Shown here: positions 48,654 through 56,888 of the stretch, one piece after another
Layout: every line of letters begins with the position of its first letter
Position numbering within the stretch: position 1 is the first letter of the stretch
Assembly (NCBI RefSeq): GCF_016863295.1
Contig: NZ_BOOP01000003.1
Span: 310,001 to 374,000 of the forward strand
DNA: 64,000 nucleotides
Direction: 5' to 3'
Origin: Planotetraspora phitsanulokensis
GTDB lineage: Bacteria > Actinomycetota > Actinomycetes > Streptosporangiales > Streptosporangiaceae
The notes under the pieces: model-generated
Told to the model about the DNA's origin: nothing
Seen by the model: only the letters and a program-made list of their open reading frames with translations
Databases searched by the model: none
Made by a program: the position numbers and the translations under genes

Positions 48654-48753
48654 CCTACGAAGTCGCTCCCAGCAATCCGCACCCCTGGCCGATGTCAGCG
48701 GCCTGAGTAGTGTGCGGCCCGGCGGCGCCAGCGCCAGAGGAGTGAAACGAGAG

Positions 48754-49353
48754 CTAGGCGAGCAGTCCCCACCGCTTCCATGACGGCACGCCCACGTCCC
48801 GCTCCAGCGTCTTGTCCAACTGCTCGAGACAGTCCCGCGCGTACGCGAACGGCCCGCCGGGCAGCAGCGTCATCTGCTGGAGGGCGGCCAGGTCGTGACG
48901 GTCGATTTCCTCAACGATGCACAACCTCAACTCGGTGATGTCCAGGCGCCGGTTGACGTCCTCGGCCGAGTTGCGCCAGTCCAGCAAGGCGCGCAGGAGT
49001 TCCGCGTCCCGTGGCCCGCTGAAGACCCCCGAGATGAATGTGGTGTCGACGGCGCCGAGCATCAGCCGGGGGTAGATGAGGCTTTCACCCTGCCTGTCGG
49101 GAAGGAAGCGGGGGTCGGCGAGCACCTCCCGGTTCTTGTCGAGCTCCCGGCACAGGGCTGCGACAGTCTGGCGCCGCTGCTCGGCGGTGGCGGCCCACCG
49201 GTCTGCCGGGATGCCAGAGATGGCGGCGAGCAGCGCAAGTGTGGTGCTGACCCCCTCCCACGCCCCCCACGAGGTGATGGTGCCCACGATGGCCACCACC
49301 AGCGCCCCACCCAACGATGCGAAGGTGATGAATCGGATGGCCAGGCGCAACAT
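48754..49353 (-). CDS. Membrane-anchored hypothetical protein, partner of the EgtD-like gene
   Basis: A 199-residue protein. Two hydrophobic segments at the N-terminus (ITFASLGGALVVAIVGTIT and GVSTTLALLAAISGIPAD) form a hairpin anchor. The rest (from RWAATAEQRRQTVAALCREL to EIDRHDLAALQQMTLLPGGP) is helical and cytoplasmic-looking. I recognise no family. ATG 49353 starts six bases after the stop of the methyltransferase gene, so the two proteins are almost certainly co-expressed. The EgtD-like enzyme may act on, or at, the membrane with it. Confidence 0.7.
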   Translation of the reverse strand: MLRLAIRFITFASLGGALVVAIVGTITSWGAWEGVSTTLALLAAISGIPADRWAATAEQRRQTVAALCRELDKNREVLADPRFLPDRQGESLIYPRLMLGAVDTTFISGVFSGPRDAELLRALLDWRNSAEDVNRRLDITELRLCIVEEIDRHDLAALQQMTLLPGGPFAYARDCLEQLDKTLERDVGVPSWKRWGLLA

Positions 49354-49359
49354 CGGGAC

Positions 49360-50532
49360 CTAGCCGGTTCTCATGGGGGGAACGGTCTGCGGCCCCCACA
49401 CCTTGCCCAGCTTCGAAGGTTGCTGCCCCTGCGGCTCATACTTGAGCACCATGAGGGCGAGGCCGAAGCCGGCGTGCTCGGCACCCGGCAGGTCGTCGCT
49501 CCGGCGGGCGGTCGCCTCCACGCTCAGCTCGGACAGCCCCGCCACCGAGAAATGCCTGCGCAGCCCGTCCAGCGAGTACTTCCGCCCGAGGAGGACACGG
49601 ATACCTTCCTGAGCGGCGTAGGGGATGGTCTCGCCGTTGGGCAACATCATCGGGATCGTCTGGCCGCTCTTGTTGAGGTAGCGGCCCTCGACCCGCACGG
49701 CGTGCTCCTCCTCGATGCTCCCCGTGAACTCCAGCCAGTTCGTGTCGATGGACAGATTGGTGTACATCCCGAGAGCCGCTGTCGCGAACTCCTTGTAGCT
49801 ACGGCTGACGTCTCGCTCCCGCGCCGCCTCCGCGGCCGCGGCGGCGTCGAGCCGTTCGGTCGTGCCCACCTCCACGGCCAGCCGGTCCTGCGGGCGGAGC
49901 AGCGCGGTCAACGTGCGGGTGAACTCGAGATCCCGGTCCATGTTGCCCAAGGTGTTGCCCAGCAGACTGAACAGGATCGGCTCGTGGTCCACCAGGCTGT
50001 CGAGAAGTTCACGAAGCGCCCGGATGCTCTGGCCACCCTCGAAATCGAGCTCAATCGGGAGGACCCTCCCCGGCATCCGATGCGTCGCCTCAGAGGTGCC
50101 CAGGCGCAGCATGTGAGAGCTGATGTCGATGCCGATGTAGAAGCGGTCTGAGCCCTCGAGTCCCAGACGATCGATCACGTGACGGTCCTTGTTGCCGTCG
50201 CCGACACCCAGGCTCACGTAGTGGTACGGGGTGTCTTCGTCCAGGGCCGCCTGGCCGAGGTCCCAGAGCCGGGCGAACGACTCGTTGCTGTCGTACGCCA
50301 CGGGATAGGACGGATCACTGGCGCTCTGCAGCCACGTGATGGTCGGCCGCAGCCCGATGTACCGATGCCTGTTCTCGATCTTCTTGCCGCCTGTGGTGCC
50401 CTTGAGGCCTAGAACGAGGTCGGCGAGGAACTTGCGCGGATCCTCGCCTTCCAGGTTCAACGACCACCATCGGTCCTGCCGCTTCCTCTCAGCGAGAGTT
50501 CGCTCAAGACGCACAAGAAGGCCTTCTGCCAA
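49360..50532 (-). CDS. EgtD-like (histidine-specific methyltransferase fold) SAM-dependent methyltransferase
   Basis: A 390-residue protein. The middle is similar to EgtD/Methyltransf_33: YHYVSLGVGDGNKDRHVIDR takes the place of the SAM-binding GSG motif, RFYIGIDISSHMLRL follows, and ILFSLLGNTLGNMDRDLEFT is the family's FLGSTIGN element. EgtD trimethylates histidine in ergothioneine synthesis, but EgtB, EgtC and EgtA are absent, and the first 60 residues and last 100 differ, so the substrate is likely another. A TTG start at 50532 fits an AGGGGAG ribosome site; a later GTG is possible. It forms an operon with the membrane protein that follows. Confidence 0.8.
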   Translation of the reverse strand: MAEGLLVRLERTLAERKRQDRWWSLNLEGEDPRKFLADLVLGLKGTTGGKKIENRHRYIGLRPTITWLQSASDPSYPVAYDSNESFARLWDLGQAALDEDTPYHYVSLGVGDGNKDRHVIDRLGLEGSDRFYIGIDISSHMLRLGTSEATHRMPGRVLPIELDFEGGQSIRALRELLDSLVDHEPILFSLLGNTLGNMDRDLEFTRTLTALLRPQDRLAVEVGTTERLDAAAAAEAARERDVSRSYKEFATAALGMYTNLSIDTNWLEFTGSIEEEHAVRVEGRYLNKSGQTIPMMLPNGETIPYAAQEGIRVLLGRKYSLDGLRRHFSVAGLSELSVEATARRSDDLPGAEHAGFGLALMVLKYEPQGQQPSKLGKVWGPQTVPPMRTG

Positions 50533-51210
50533 TCCGTCACACTCCCCTTGGAATGGAGTACGCCGAAGCGAACCCGGAAACCAACCTGGAATTTCGAGAG
50601 AGGTTGGAAATATCTACAATCTATATTTTGCGCCAGCGCGTGCGTCATGTCGATCTTTAAAACCAAGAGGTTCGCCCGCGCGGTGAAAACCTCCCCAAGC
50701 GATCATCCGCTGGGCCGCTGTCGCCGGCCCTGTCCCCCGGATCACCCGCGGCGAACCGGCCCGCCGTCAGACGCGACGGATGTTCACCCTGGACCTGATC
50801 AACAGCCTCTTGACGCCCTCTTCGCGGTAAACGCGTAAAAATCGATGCCGCCGGCGTAGTGATCGCGTCTGAAACCCTTGCCCACCGGCCGCCACGCGCT
50901 TACATAGCTGATGCCCGGTCGGCAGATGAGCGCCAAATGGCCATAAGGAGCGAACGATGGAGCGGATCCGGACCTCGGCGCCGAGATGCGGCGCGGCCGG
51001 GTACCCCCTTCGTCGCGGCCTCCGCCCGCCCGACCGCGATCGAGTCGACCACAACTGAGCCGACCGTGATCAAGCAGCCGTGAGCGGATCGACTGCCGGA
51101 CCCGCTGCCGTCCTGGACTGACCGCCGCGGTCCGGTCCGGCGATGCATGGTTCGACGGGCGCTCCGGCCACGCCGGTTCCCTGCTTCATTCCCTCCACCC
51201 TGAGGCCTCG
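50533..51210. other. Intergenic region between the EgtD-like operon and kdpA
   Basis: About 680 bases. The part 50600-50635 (AAATATCTACAATCTATATT) is the most AT-rich run nearby and probably holds the leftward promoter of the EgtD-like operon. No kdpF-like small hydrophobic ORF precedes kdpA. An open frame at 50859-51083 (+) has poor codon structure and is not accepted. Confidence 0.4.
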
Positions 51211-52869
51211 ATGAGTTCGTTCGACGCTGGTTTGATCTTCGTTCTTTCGCTGTTCGCCGCGCTGGCCGTGGCTTATCGCTACCTCGGTGACTACGTGTTC
51301 CGAGTCGTCACCGGTACCCGGCACTCGCGTGTCGAGCGTGGGGTCTACCGGCTGTTCGGTGCCGACCCCGCCCGCGAACAGTCGTGGGTCCAGTACGCGG
51401 GTAGCCTGCTGGCCTTCTCAGGGATCTCAATCCTCTTCCTGTACGCGTTCCTGCGGTTGCAGGGCAAGCTTGGCTGGCTTTCGAACGGGCTGCCCGGCGT
51501 ACCCGATCATCTCGCCTGGAACGTGGCGGTCAGCTTCGTCACCAATGCCAACTGGCAGGCGTACTCGGGTGAGTCGACCATGGGACACCTGGTGCAGATG
51601 ACCGGGTTCGGCGTACAGCAGTTCGCCTCCGCCGGGGTCGGCATCGCCGTGGCGGTCGTCCTCGTCCGGGGCTTCGCCCGCAGCCAGACCGACCGGCTGG
51701 GCAACTTCTGGGTCGACCTGACCCGGATCATCCTGCGGATTCTGCTGCCGTTCAGCGTCCTCATCGCCATCGTGCTGATCGTGGGCGGCGTGGTGCAGAA
51801 CCTCTCCGCGGGCGCGGAAGTCTCGACGTTGACCGGCGGGTCGCAGACGATAACCGGCGGGCCGGTAGCCAGCTGGGAGGCCATCAAGCTGCTGGGTACG
51901 AACGGCGGCGGTTTCTACAACGTCAACAGCGCCCACCCGTTCGAGAACCCGAGCGGCTGGACCAACTGGCTGGAGCTGTTCCTACTGCTGTGTATCCCGG
52001 TCAGCCTGGTACGGGTGTACGGCCGGATGGTCGGGCAGAACCGGCAGGGATACGCGATCCTGGCCGTGTTCGCGATCCTGGTGCTCGCCAGCGGCACCCT
52101 CCTCAACATCTTCGAGTCGGCCGGTCATGGCACGGTGCCGCAGGCGGTGGGTGCGGCACTGGAGGGCAAGGATGTCCGGTTCGGTGTCCAGCAGTCGGCC
52201 ATCTTCGCCGCGTTGAACACGGTGGGGTCAGGTGGCGTGGCCATCTCAAGTCACGACTCGTACACCGCGTTGGGCGGAGGGCTCCTGATGTTGAACATCA
52301 TGCTCGGCGGGCTCGGCATCGGCGCTGTCGGCACCGGCCTGTACGGCTATCTGATTTTCGCCATGACGACGGCCAAGCTGGCCGGCCTGATGGTCGGCCG
52401 GACCCCGGAGTTCCTGGGCAAGAAGGTCAGCGTTCGAGAAATGAAGCTGGTGTCGCTGTATACGCTGGTGCCCCCGGTACTGACGTTGACGGGTACGGCG
52501 GCGGCGTTCATGACCGGCCACAACTCCACCGCGCTCAACGTCGGCCCGCACGGCCTGTCCGAGGTGCTCTACGCGTTCACCTCGGCGAGCACCGCCAACG
52601 GCTCGTCGTTTGCCGGCATCGCTGTGAACACGCCCTGGTGGAACGTCGCGTTGGGCCTGATCATCTTGTTCGGCCGGTTCCTAGCGATCATCGTCGTGCT
52701 GGCACTCGCGGGCACCCTCGCGCGCAGGCAGACGATCCCGGTCTCGGCCGGCACGCTACCGACGGACACGCCGTTGTTCGTGGGGATGGTCGTCGCCGTC
52801 ACGGTGATCCTGACATCCCTGACCTACCTGCCCGCCCTGGCTCTCGGCCCTCTCGCGGAAGCACTGTGA
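51211..52869 (+). CDS. kdpA: KdpA, potassium-translocating subunit (orphan)
   Basis: A 552-residue K+-channel-like subunit of the Kdp P-type ATPase. All four selectivity-filter-like loops are recognisable: [33 protein letters not shown] and [14 protein letters not shown] 51211 follows GAGG and the length is normal, with no frameshift. What is missing is the rest of the operon: kdpB and kdpC do not follow, kdpDE are not nearby, and the next gene is convergent across a long hairpin. Without KdpB it cannot pump by the known mechanism, so it is either the remains of a broken operon or works with a distant kdpBC. Confidence 0.93.
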   Translation: MSSFDAGLIFVLSLFAALAVAYRYLGDYVFRVVTGTRHSRVERGVYRLFGADPAREQSWVQYAGSLLAFSGISILFLYAFLRLQGKLGWLSNGLPGVPDHLAWNVAVSFVTNANWQAYSGESTMGHLVQMTGFGVQQFASAGVGIAVAVVLVRGFARSQTDRLGNFWVDLTRIILRILLPFSVLIAIVLIVGGVVQNLSAGAEVSTLTGGSQTITGGPVASWEAIKLLGTNGGGFYNVNSAHPFENPSGWTNWLELFLLLCIPVSLVRVYGRMVGQNRQGYAILAVFAILVLASGTLLNIFESAGHGTVPQAVGAALEGKDVRFGVQQSAIFAALNTVGSGGVAISSHDSYTALGGGLLMLNIMLGGLGIGAVGTGLYGYLIFAMTTAKLAGLMVGRTPEFLGKKVSVREMKLVSLYTLVPPVLTLTGTAAAFMTGHNSTALNVGPHGLSEVLYAFTSASTANGSSFAGIAVNTPWWNVALGLIILFGRFLAIIVVLALAGTLARRQTIPVSAGTLPTDTPLFVGMVVAVTVILTSLTYLPALALGPLAEAL

Positions 52870-52902
52870 GGCTCGGTCGTCAACACATCGCCGTTGAACA
52901 GT

Positions 52903-52938
52903 GCAGGCTGAATTCAGCACATCCTGAATTCAGCCTGC
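52903..52938. terminator. Long perfect hairpin between kdpA and the ZIP-like gene
   Basis: GCAGGCTGAATTCAG (52903-52917), a six-base loop and CTGAATTCAGCCTGC (52924-52938) make a 15-base-pair perfect stem. It lies between convergent genes and should stop transcription in both directions. Its length also makes it a candidate recombination scar at the point where kdpB would have begun. Confidence 0.8.
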
Positions 52939-52955
52939 GGCCCTGTAATGCCGAA

Positions 52956-54155
52956 CTACTCGCTCAGCCCTTCGAGAAGCTTCTGCCGCTGCGGTTCGCT
53001 CAGAGTGTCGATCCGCTGGTTCTCGGCGATGCCGCCGGCTGTGAGCACGGCGCTGATCTGTTCTGACGTGTGACGAGGCAGAACTCGGACGATGCGCCCG
53101 ATCCCGGTGCCCTTGGTGACCTCGTCGTCGCGGCGGAACACGTCGGCCAGGCTGAGTCGCCCTGATCGGACCGCGGCGCGAAGTTGCGCCTGCGTGAGAG
53201 CGGCGGTCTTGAAAGGCGAAGGAGTCGGATTCCGCGTTGGTGTCGTAGGCCGCGGGGTCGGGTGAGGTGAGGGGCTGGCGGAAACCTTTGTCGTTTGACC
53301 GACTGAGGTCGATGTGGCCTCTGCCGGTTCTTCTTCGTTGAAGGTGTGAGCAGTGGCGAGCAGCACCCCGGCGGTTGTGGCGGCGGTGGCGGCGATGGCG
53401 ATCTGGCGGGTGGACAGGCGCCCGTTGCGTTGTTTGCTGGCCGCGAGTTTCATGCCGACGATCGCGGTGCGAAGGAGGACGCCCATCACCATGCTCAACA
53501 GGATGGGGACCATCTGAGGCGGGAGCGGGCTGAGGGTGGCGGTCGCGACGCCGACGGCGGGACTGGCGCAGGAGACGACGAGCCAGGGCGTTAGGCGTTG
53601 CCGGGCGATGTCGAGCAGCGCGGCCAGGGCGAGCCCTTCACTGGCGGAGTGAACGGTGAGGGCGATGACGACAACGATCGAGGCGGTCAGTGCCAGGGTT
53701 GCGCCCTCGATGGCGCGGTGCATGGTCAATGCCGCCGCGGTCCCCATTCCGCCGTACACGGCGGCGCCGACGCCTTGTTTGACTCGCCGGTGGATGCCGG
53801 GCGCGTGCGAACCGTAGCGGGACGGTTCGTCGTCGGGGCAGGCGCAGCCCCTACGGGTGAAGTAGGTGATGACGAGGAATCCGAACGCGGCCGCCAGCGC
53901 CGGCTCCCACAAGGGGACACCGGTCTCTCCGGCTTCGGCGTACGCGTCGGGCAGCAGGTCGACGAGGGCCGTGACGATCATCATGGCCGAGGCGATCGCC
54001 AGCCACAGGGTCATCCGTTGGCTGTTGCGCCGCGCGAGCCATGCGCCGGCGAGCGTGGAGGCGCAGACGAGCAGCACTGCCGCCCAGGCCTCCTGTCGGG
54101 CGGGTTGTCCTTCCAGCACCGGCTCCATGGCCTGTGCCCATGCGGATAGGGGCAT
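52956..54155 (-). CDS. ZIP-like metal transporter fused to an mIHF/H2TH-like C-terminal domain
   Basis: A 399-residue protein. The first 250 residues hold about seven hydrophobic helices with ZIP-type metal motifs: His-x3-Glu-Gly in TMHRAIEGATLAL and again in VHSASEGLALAAL. A disordered Pro/Thr/Ser linker follows (PSPHPTPRPTTPTRNPTPSP). The last 85 residues, from LTQAQLRAAVRSGRLSLADV to RIDTLSEPQRQKLLEGL, follow the mycobacterial integration host factor closely: 'LxxVx...V..G.GIGRIVRVLP..........GIAENQRIDTLSEPQRQKLL'. A transporter with an mIHF-like tail is not a fusion I know. ATG 54155 has AGAGGTG. Metal uptake or export role and tail location are unresolved. Confidence 0.8.
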   Translation of the reverse strand: MPLSAWAQAMEPVLEGQPARQEAWAAVLLVCASTLAGAWLARRNSQRMTLWLAIASAMMIVTALVDLLPDAYAEAGETGVPLWEPALAAAFGFLVITYFTRRGCACPDDEPSRYGSHAPGIHRRVKQGVGAAVYGGMGTAAALTMHRAIEGATLALTASIVVVIALTVHSASEGLALAALLDIARQRLTPWLVVSCASPAVGVATATLSPLPPQMVPILLSMVMGVLLRTAIVGMKLAASKQRNGRLSTRQIAIAATAATTAGVLLATAHTFNEEEPAEATSTSVGQTTKVSASPSPHPTPRPTTPTRNPTPSPFKTAALTQAQLRAAVRSGRLSLADVFRRDDEVTKGTGIGRIVRVLPRHTSEQISAVLTAGGIAENQRIDTLSEPQRQKLLEGLSE

Positions 54156-54265
54156 TGATGAGCACCTCTGGTCGATCTGTCCGCCAAGGCTCGGCGGCGC
54201 GGATGGGATCCCGGGGCCGGTATTGAAGGCGTGGTCATCCACGTGTGTCGGTCAGTCGTGGAGCC

Positions 54266-54931
54266 TCAGGTCGCGGGGCGCGGGGCGGCTTCGCCTGCCG
54301 CGGGGTTGCCGTGGAACTGCGGCGTCGGGGATTCGCCGTGGTGGTGGAGCTGGTCGAGCAGGTTCCGCATCTGGGTGATTTGACCGTCGAGCGTCTGCTT
54401 CATATGGGAGTCGAAGTCGACGATGAAGGCGTGCAGTGTCTGTATCCGCCGACCCAGCGCTTCCTTGTGGGTCTCGTGGGTGCTTGCGCGGTGGAGTGCC
54501 GCACCTGTTTTCAGCACGTCGTGTTGCAACTGTTCGGCTCGGGCACGCGCTTGGCTGAGGATGGTGTTCGCTTCCTGATGGGCCTTGGCGACGGTCCGTG
54601 CGGCGGTTTCGTGGGCGAGCTCGATGATGCGGGTCGCGCTGTCACCCGATGGGATCGGCTGCGGAGCCTCATCAGTTCGAAGCGAGCGTCCCCGTAGTTC
54701 CTGGTTCTGTTGAAGGATCGTGGTCAGGGCGGTCTCCACGAGGCCCAGGAACGCGTCCACTTCGGCCAGGTCGTAGCCTTCGCGAAGGCGCACCACGGTG
54801 AAGACCTGGTTGCGCACGGCCACCGGGTTCAGCAGTCCGTCCGGGCCTTGTGGGTCAAGGGCCCGTGCAGTCGATTCGTTCGATGCGGCATCCGCCGAAT
54901 GGCCGTGCCCGTGTCCGTGGTCTTCACCCAT
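54266..54931 (-). CDS. DivIVA-domain coiled-coil protein with His-rich N-terminus
   Basis: A 221-residue protein. It begins MGEDHGHGHGHSADAAS, a metal-binding His-Gly repeat. Residues about 33-72 match the DivIVA N-terminal domain (LLNPVAVRNQVFTVVRLREG, then YDLAEVDAFLGLVETALTTI). The rest is a long coiled coil (TAARTVAKAHQEANTILSQA, RARAEQLQHDVLKTGAALHR) ending in HHHGESPTPQF. DivIVA-type proteins bind curved membranes and organise poles. A His-Gly tail on one is unusual and suggests metal responsiveness or storage. It lies between the ZIP-like gene and the His-rich peptide gene, all on one strand. Confidence 0.85.
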   Translation of the reverse strand: MGEDHGHGHGHSADAASNESTARALDPQGPDGLLNPVAVRNQVFTVVRLREGYDLAEVDAFLGLVETALTTILQQNQELRGRSLRTDEAPQPIPSGDSATRIIELAHETAARTVAKAHQEANTILSQARARAEQLQHDVLKTGAALHRASTHETHKEALGRRIQTLHAFIVDFDSHMKQTLDGQITQMRNLLDQLHHHGESPTPQFHGNPAAGEAAPRPAT

Positions 54932-55068
54932 GAGAGTTCACCGATCCTTTCGATGGGATGAGAGCACCGGCGCGCGAATCTCGCGTTATGCCGGTACGGT
55001 CGAATGCTGAGTGCTATTTCTACGCTTATCGTCGCTCGGCGATAATTCCTTGTCCCCCTGAGGGCGGA

Positions 55069-55102
55069 CCCGTTTCCGAGGCACGTGAATCTCGGAAACG
55101 GG
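55069..55102. terminator. Hairpin after the His-rich peptide gene
   Basis: CCCGTTTCCGAG (55069-55080), ten-base loop, CTCGGAAACGGG (55091-55102): a perfect 12-base-pair stem 86 bases past the stop of the minus-strand His-rich gene. It suggests that gene is transcribed separately from the DivIVA-like gene. Confidence 0.7.
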
Positions 55103-55187
55103 CCGCGCTCCCGGAGGTCGGCTATTTCTCGTTGCCGGCCTGACCCGCTATCCGGAGTTGATTCTTGGCGGTTCGGGTGCGTGCCGG

Positions 55188-55340
55188 CTAGTCGTCAGCG
55201 TGGCAGTGCCCGTGGTCGTCGTGGTGGTCTCCCTGGTGCTCGTGGCCGTGATCGGCGTGAGTATCCGCCTGGCCGGCGTCGGTGCAGGGGGCGTCGATAC
55301 ACGACGAATGTGCGTGCTCGCCATGGTTTTCTGGATCCAT
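55188..55340 (-). CDS. 50-residue His/Asp/Cys-rich peptide, probable metal-binding protein
   Basis: A small gene with a good ribosome site (GGAGG five bases before ATG 55340). The product begins MDPENHGEHAHSSCIDAPCT and ends DHHDDHGHCHADD. Of 50 residues 12 are His, 3 Cys (14, 19, 46) and 13 Asp/Glu; there is no hydrophobic core, signal peptide or membrane helix. Such a composition is that of Ni/Zn/Co storage peptides such as Hpn or HypB tails, or of metallothionein-like buffers, but the sequence itself matches no family I know. It is followed by its own terminator and lies between the SH3b and DivIVA-like genes in the metal locus. Confidence 0.75.
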   Translation of the reverse strand: MDPENHGEHAHSSCIDAPCTDAGQADTHADHGHEHQGDHHDDHGHCHADD

Positions 55341-55668
55341 TGGAACCTCCATTTCAGATGTGGGTTCGCAGTTGCGCTTTGCGTGTCCCGATCACCGAGC
55401 AGGAAATGCGGAGAACCGCTGACCGTGCCGGCCGCTTGCGCGTGATGGGCGGCATATTCGCGCTCGCGCCGGAACAGAGTTGATTGGATCCGCGGCTGCG
55501 CGGCGCCACTATTCGGGATCGGTTGGTTGTGGCGAGAATCGGTCACAGTGGGTGTGGCCTCGTATCGCCGCGGAGGGTTGCGATCCGTTAGGTGGCTCCG
55601 CCCTCGATGTGGCGGGAGGCCGGGGGCGGGGTGTGGTGCGAACCGTGAGGGAATCTGGCTGATCGCCG
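55341..55668. other. Intergenic region upstream of the His-rich peptide gene
   Basis: About 330 bases. It presumably contains the promoter of the peptide gene (minus strand), but no convincing -35/-10 pair or dyad was found. A 33-codon minus-strand frame (from ATG 55455 to about 55357) ending just before the ribosome site is too ordinary in composition to claim. Confidence 0.35.
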
Positions 55669-56244
55669 CTATCCGGCGACCTTGTGCAGGTAGTAGGCCG
55701 ACGCCCAGCCGGAGCGAGCGTTGGAGGACTTGACGGCGATCCAGCCTCGGCTGGACGTGCATCCTCCTGCGAACCGTCCGTCGGACACTCGAAGTGCCCC
55801 GATCCGCCGCGCGCCGACCCCTGGCGCCGTGCGCACGTTCAGATAGCTGCTTCGCCGGACGTTGGCGACCTGGTAGGTGCACGCCAGGGAGGGACGCGTG
55901 GTGGTGGTGCGATGTGTCGGGGTGCTCCTTCGCAGGTAGTGGGCGTAGGCCCAGCCGGAGCGACCGTTGGAGGATCTGACGGCGATCCAGCCTCGGGTGG
56001 ACGCGCACCCGCCGGTGAGCCGTCCGCCCGACGCCCGCAGGGTCCCGACCGGCCGCGAATTGAGAGCGGGTGCCGTCCGGACGTTGACGTAGCCGCCCGG
56101 TTTGACGTTCGTGAGCTGGTAGGTGCATGCCGGGGCCGGGTGGACGGACGCGGAGGTCGCCTGGGCAGGGGTGGCGATGACCGTGAGCCATCCTGCGGCG
56201 GCGCAGACGGCCAGCGCGGGGGTCACCCGCTTGGTGATGTTCAC
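55669..56244 (-). CDS. Secreted protein with two SH3b repeats
   Basis: A 191-residue exported protein. Signal peptide: TKRVTPALAVCAAAGWLTVI ending ATPAQA. Two SH3b (SH3_3-type) repeats follow: CTYQLTNVKPGGYVNVRTAP ... RGWIAVRSSNGRSGWAYAHY and CTYQVANVRRSSYLNVRTAP ... RGWIAVKSSNARSGWASAYY. Each has a Cys pair (CTYQ ... GGCAS or GGCTS) likely to form a disulfide. SH3b domains bind peptidoglycan or cell-wall ligands. GTG 56244 follows GAAGGGAG. It is divergent from the ArsR-CDF pair, with an ArsR-like operator in the gap, so metal-linked wall binding is possible but inferred. Confidence 0.87.
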   Translation of the reverse strand: MNITKRVTPALAVCAAAGWLTVIATPAQATSASVHPAPACTYQLTNVKPGGYVNVRTAPALNSRPVGTLRASGGRLTGGCASTRGWIAVRSSNGRSGWAYAHYLRRSTPTHRTTTTRPSLACTYQVANVRRSSYLNVRTAPGVGARRIGALRVSDGRFAGGCTSSRGWIAVKSSNARSGWASAYYLHKVAG

Positions 56245-56362
56245 GATGTCTCCCTTCTGTTCGCATCGCTTTGCCTGGGGTGGCCAGTGTGGTGGTCGAA
56301 GTCAGGGGACCCGACCTGCGATGCTCACCATGTGTAGTTCTACGATTACCCTACGCTTACAC

Positions 56363-56381
56363 ATATGAGCAATCGTTCAAT
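56363..56381. promoter_or_regulatory. ArsR-type operator, distal copy
   Basis: ATATGAGCAATCGTTCAAT (core TGAGCAATCGTTCA, 56366-56379) resembles SmtB/CadC operators (TGAA-N-TTCA). The same pattern, TGAATAGTCGTTCA, is at 56485-56498, 119 bases away; a longer stretch, TACA-ATxTGAxxAxTCGTTCAA, is common to both. This copy is nearer the divergent SH3b gene. Confidence 0.55.
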
Positions 56382-56448
56382 CGTTTCTTTTACCTGCCGA
56401 CGGGGGGTGTAGCGATAACCATGTGCAATTGAGTGTTCACCGAACGTC

Positions 56449-56498
56449 TTGACATGGGGCACGCTCACCATATGCTTGTACATGTGAATAGTCGTTCA
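56449..56498 (+). promoter_or_regulatory. Promoter and proximal operator of arsR-CDF
   Basis: TTGACA (56449-56454), 16-base spacer, TATGCT (56471-56476) is a near-consensus sigma-70-type promoter. Transcription should begin about 56483-56484, at GTG 56484, so the mRNA is leaderless and ATG 56472, inside the -10 box, cannot be used. TGAATAGTCGTTCA (56485-56498) sits on the start site: bound ArsR would block transcription. Confidence 0.75.
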
Positions 56499-56888
56499 AA
56501 TGTCGTGTCGATCGCCGCGGATGCGTGCTCGGTATCCGTCACGGACGCCGATCGGGTGGCCGCCGTGCAGCGGGCGCTGCCGTCCGAGGAGTGCGTGCAG
56601 AACCTGGCCCACGTCTTCGGGTTGCTCGCCGACCCCGGGCGGCTTCGCCTCATCTCCGCCCTGCTGGAGGGTGGTGAGATGTGCGTGTGCGACCTGGCCG
56701 CGGCGACCGGGCAGAGCATGTCTGCCGCCTCGCACGCGTTGCGACTGCTCCGCGCCGACCGAGTGGTGAAGGTCCGCCGGGCCGGGCGGATGGCCTACTA
56801 CCGGCTGGCCGACTCGCATGTGCGGATGTTGTTCGACCTGGCCATCACCCATGTCGGACACGAGGACGGGGAACACGGCGATGGCTGA
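56484..56888 (+). CDS. ArsR/SmtB metalloregulator with alpha3N and alpha5 sites
   Basis: A 134-residue repressor. It has both known metal-site types: an alpha3 pair in GGEMCVCDLAAATGQ (Cys-x-Cys, as in CadC/ArsR), an upstream N-terminal Cys in ADACSVSV, and the complete alpha5 site DSHVRMLFDLAITHVGH (D-x-H-x10-H-x2-H). The tail adds His in EDGEHGDG. The HTH is SMSAASHALRLLRADRVVKV. The promoter fixes GTG 56484 as the start. The gene overlaps the CDF gene by eight bases. It should sense Cd/Pb and Zn; which site is used cannot be read off. Confidence 0.92.
   Translation: MNSRSNVVSIAADACSVSVTDADRVAAVQRALPSEECVQNLAHVFGLLADPGRLRLISALLEGGEMCVCDLAAATGQSMSAASHALRLLRADRVVKVRRAGRMAYYRLADSHVRMLFDLAITHVGHEDGEHGDG

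Noticed and set aside
56433-56483. Upstream start codons of the second ArsR gene
   Set aside because: They overlap a near-consensus -35/-10 pair, so they would not be transcribed.
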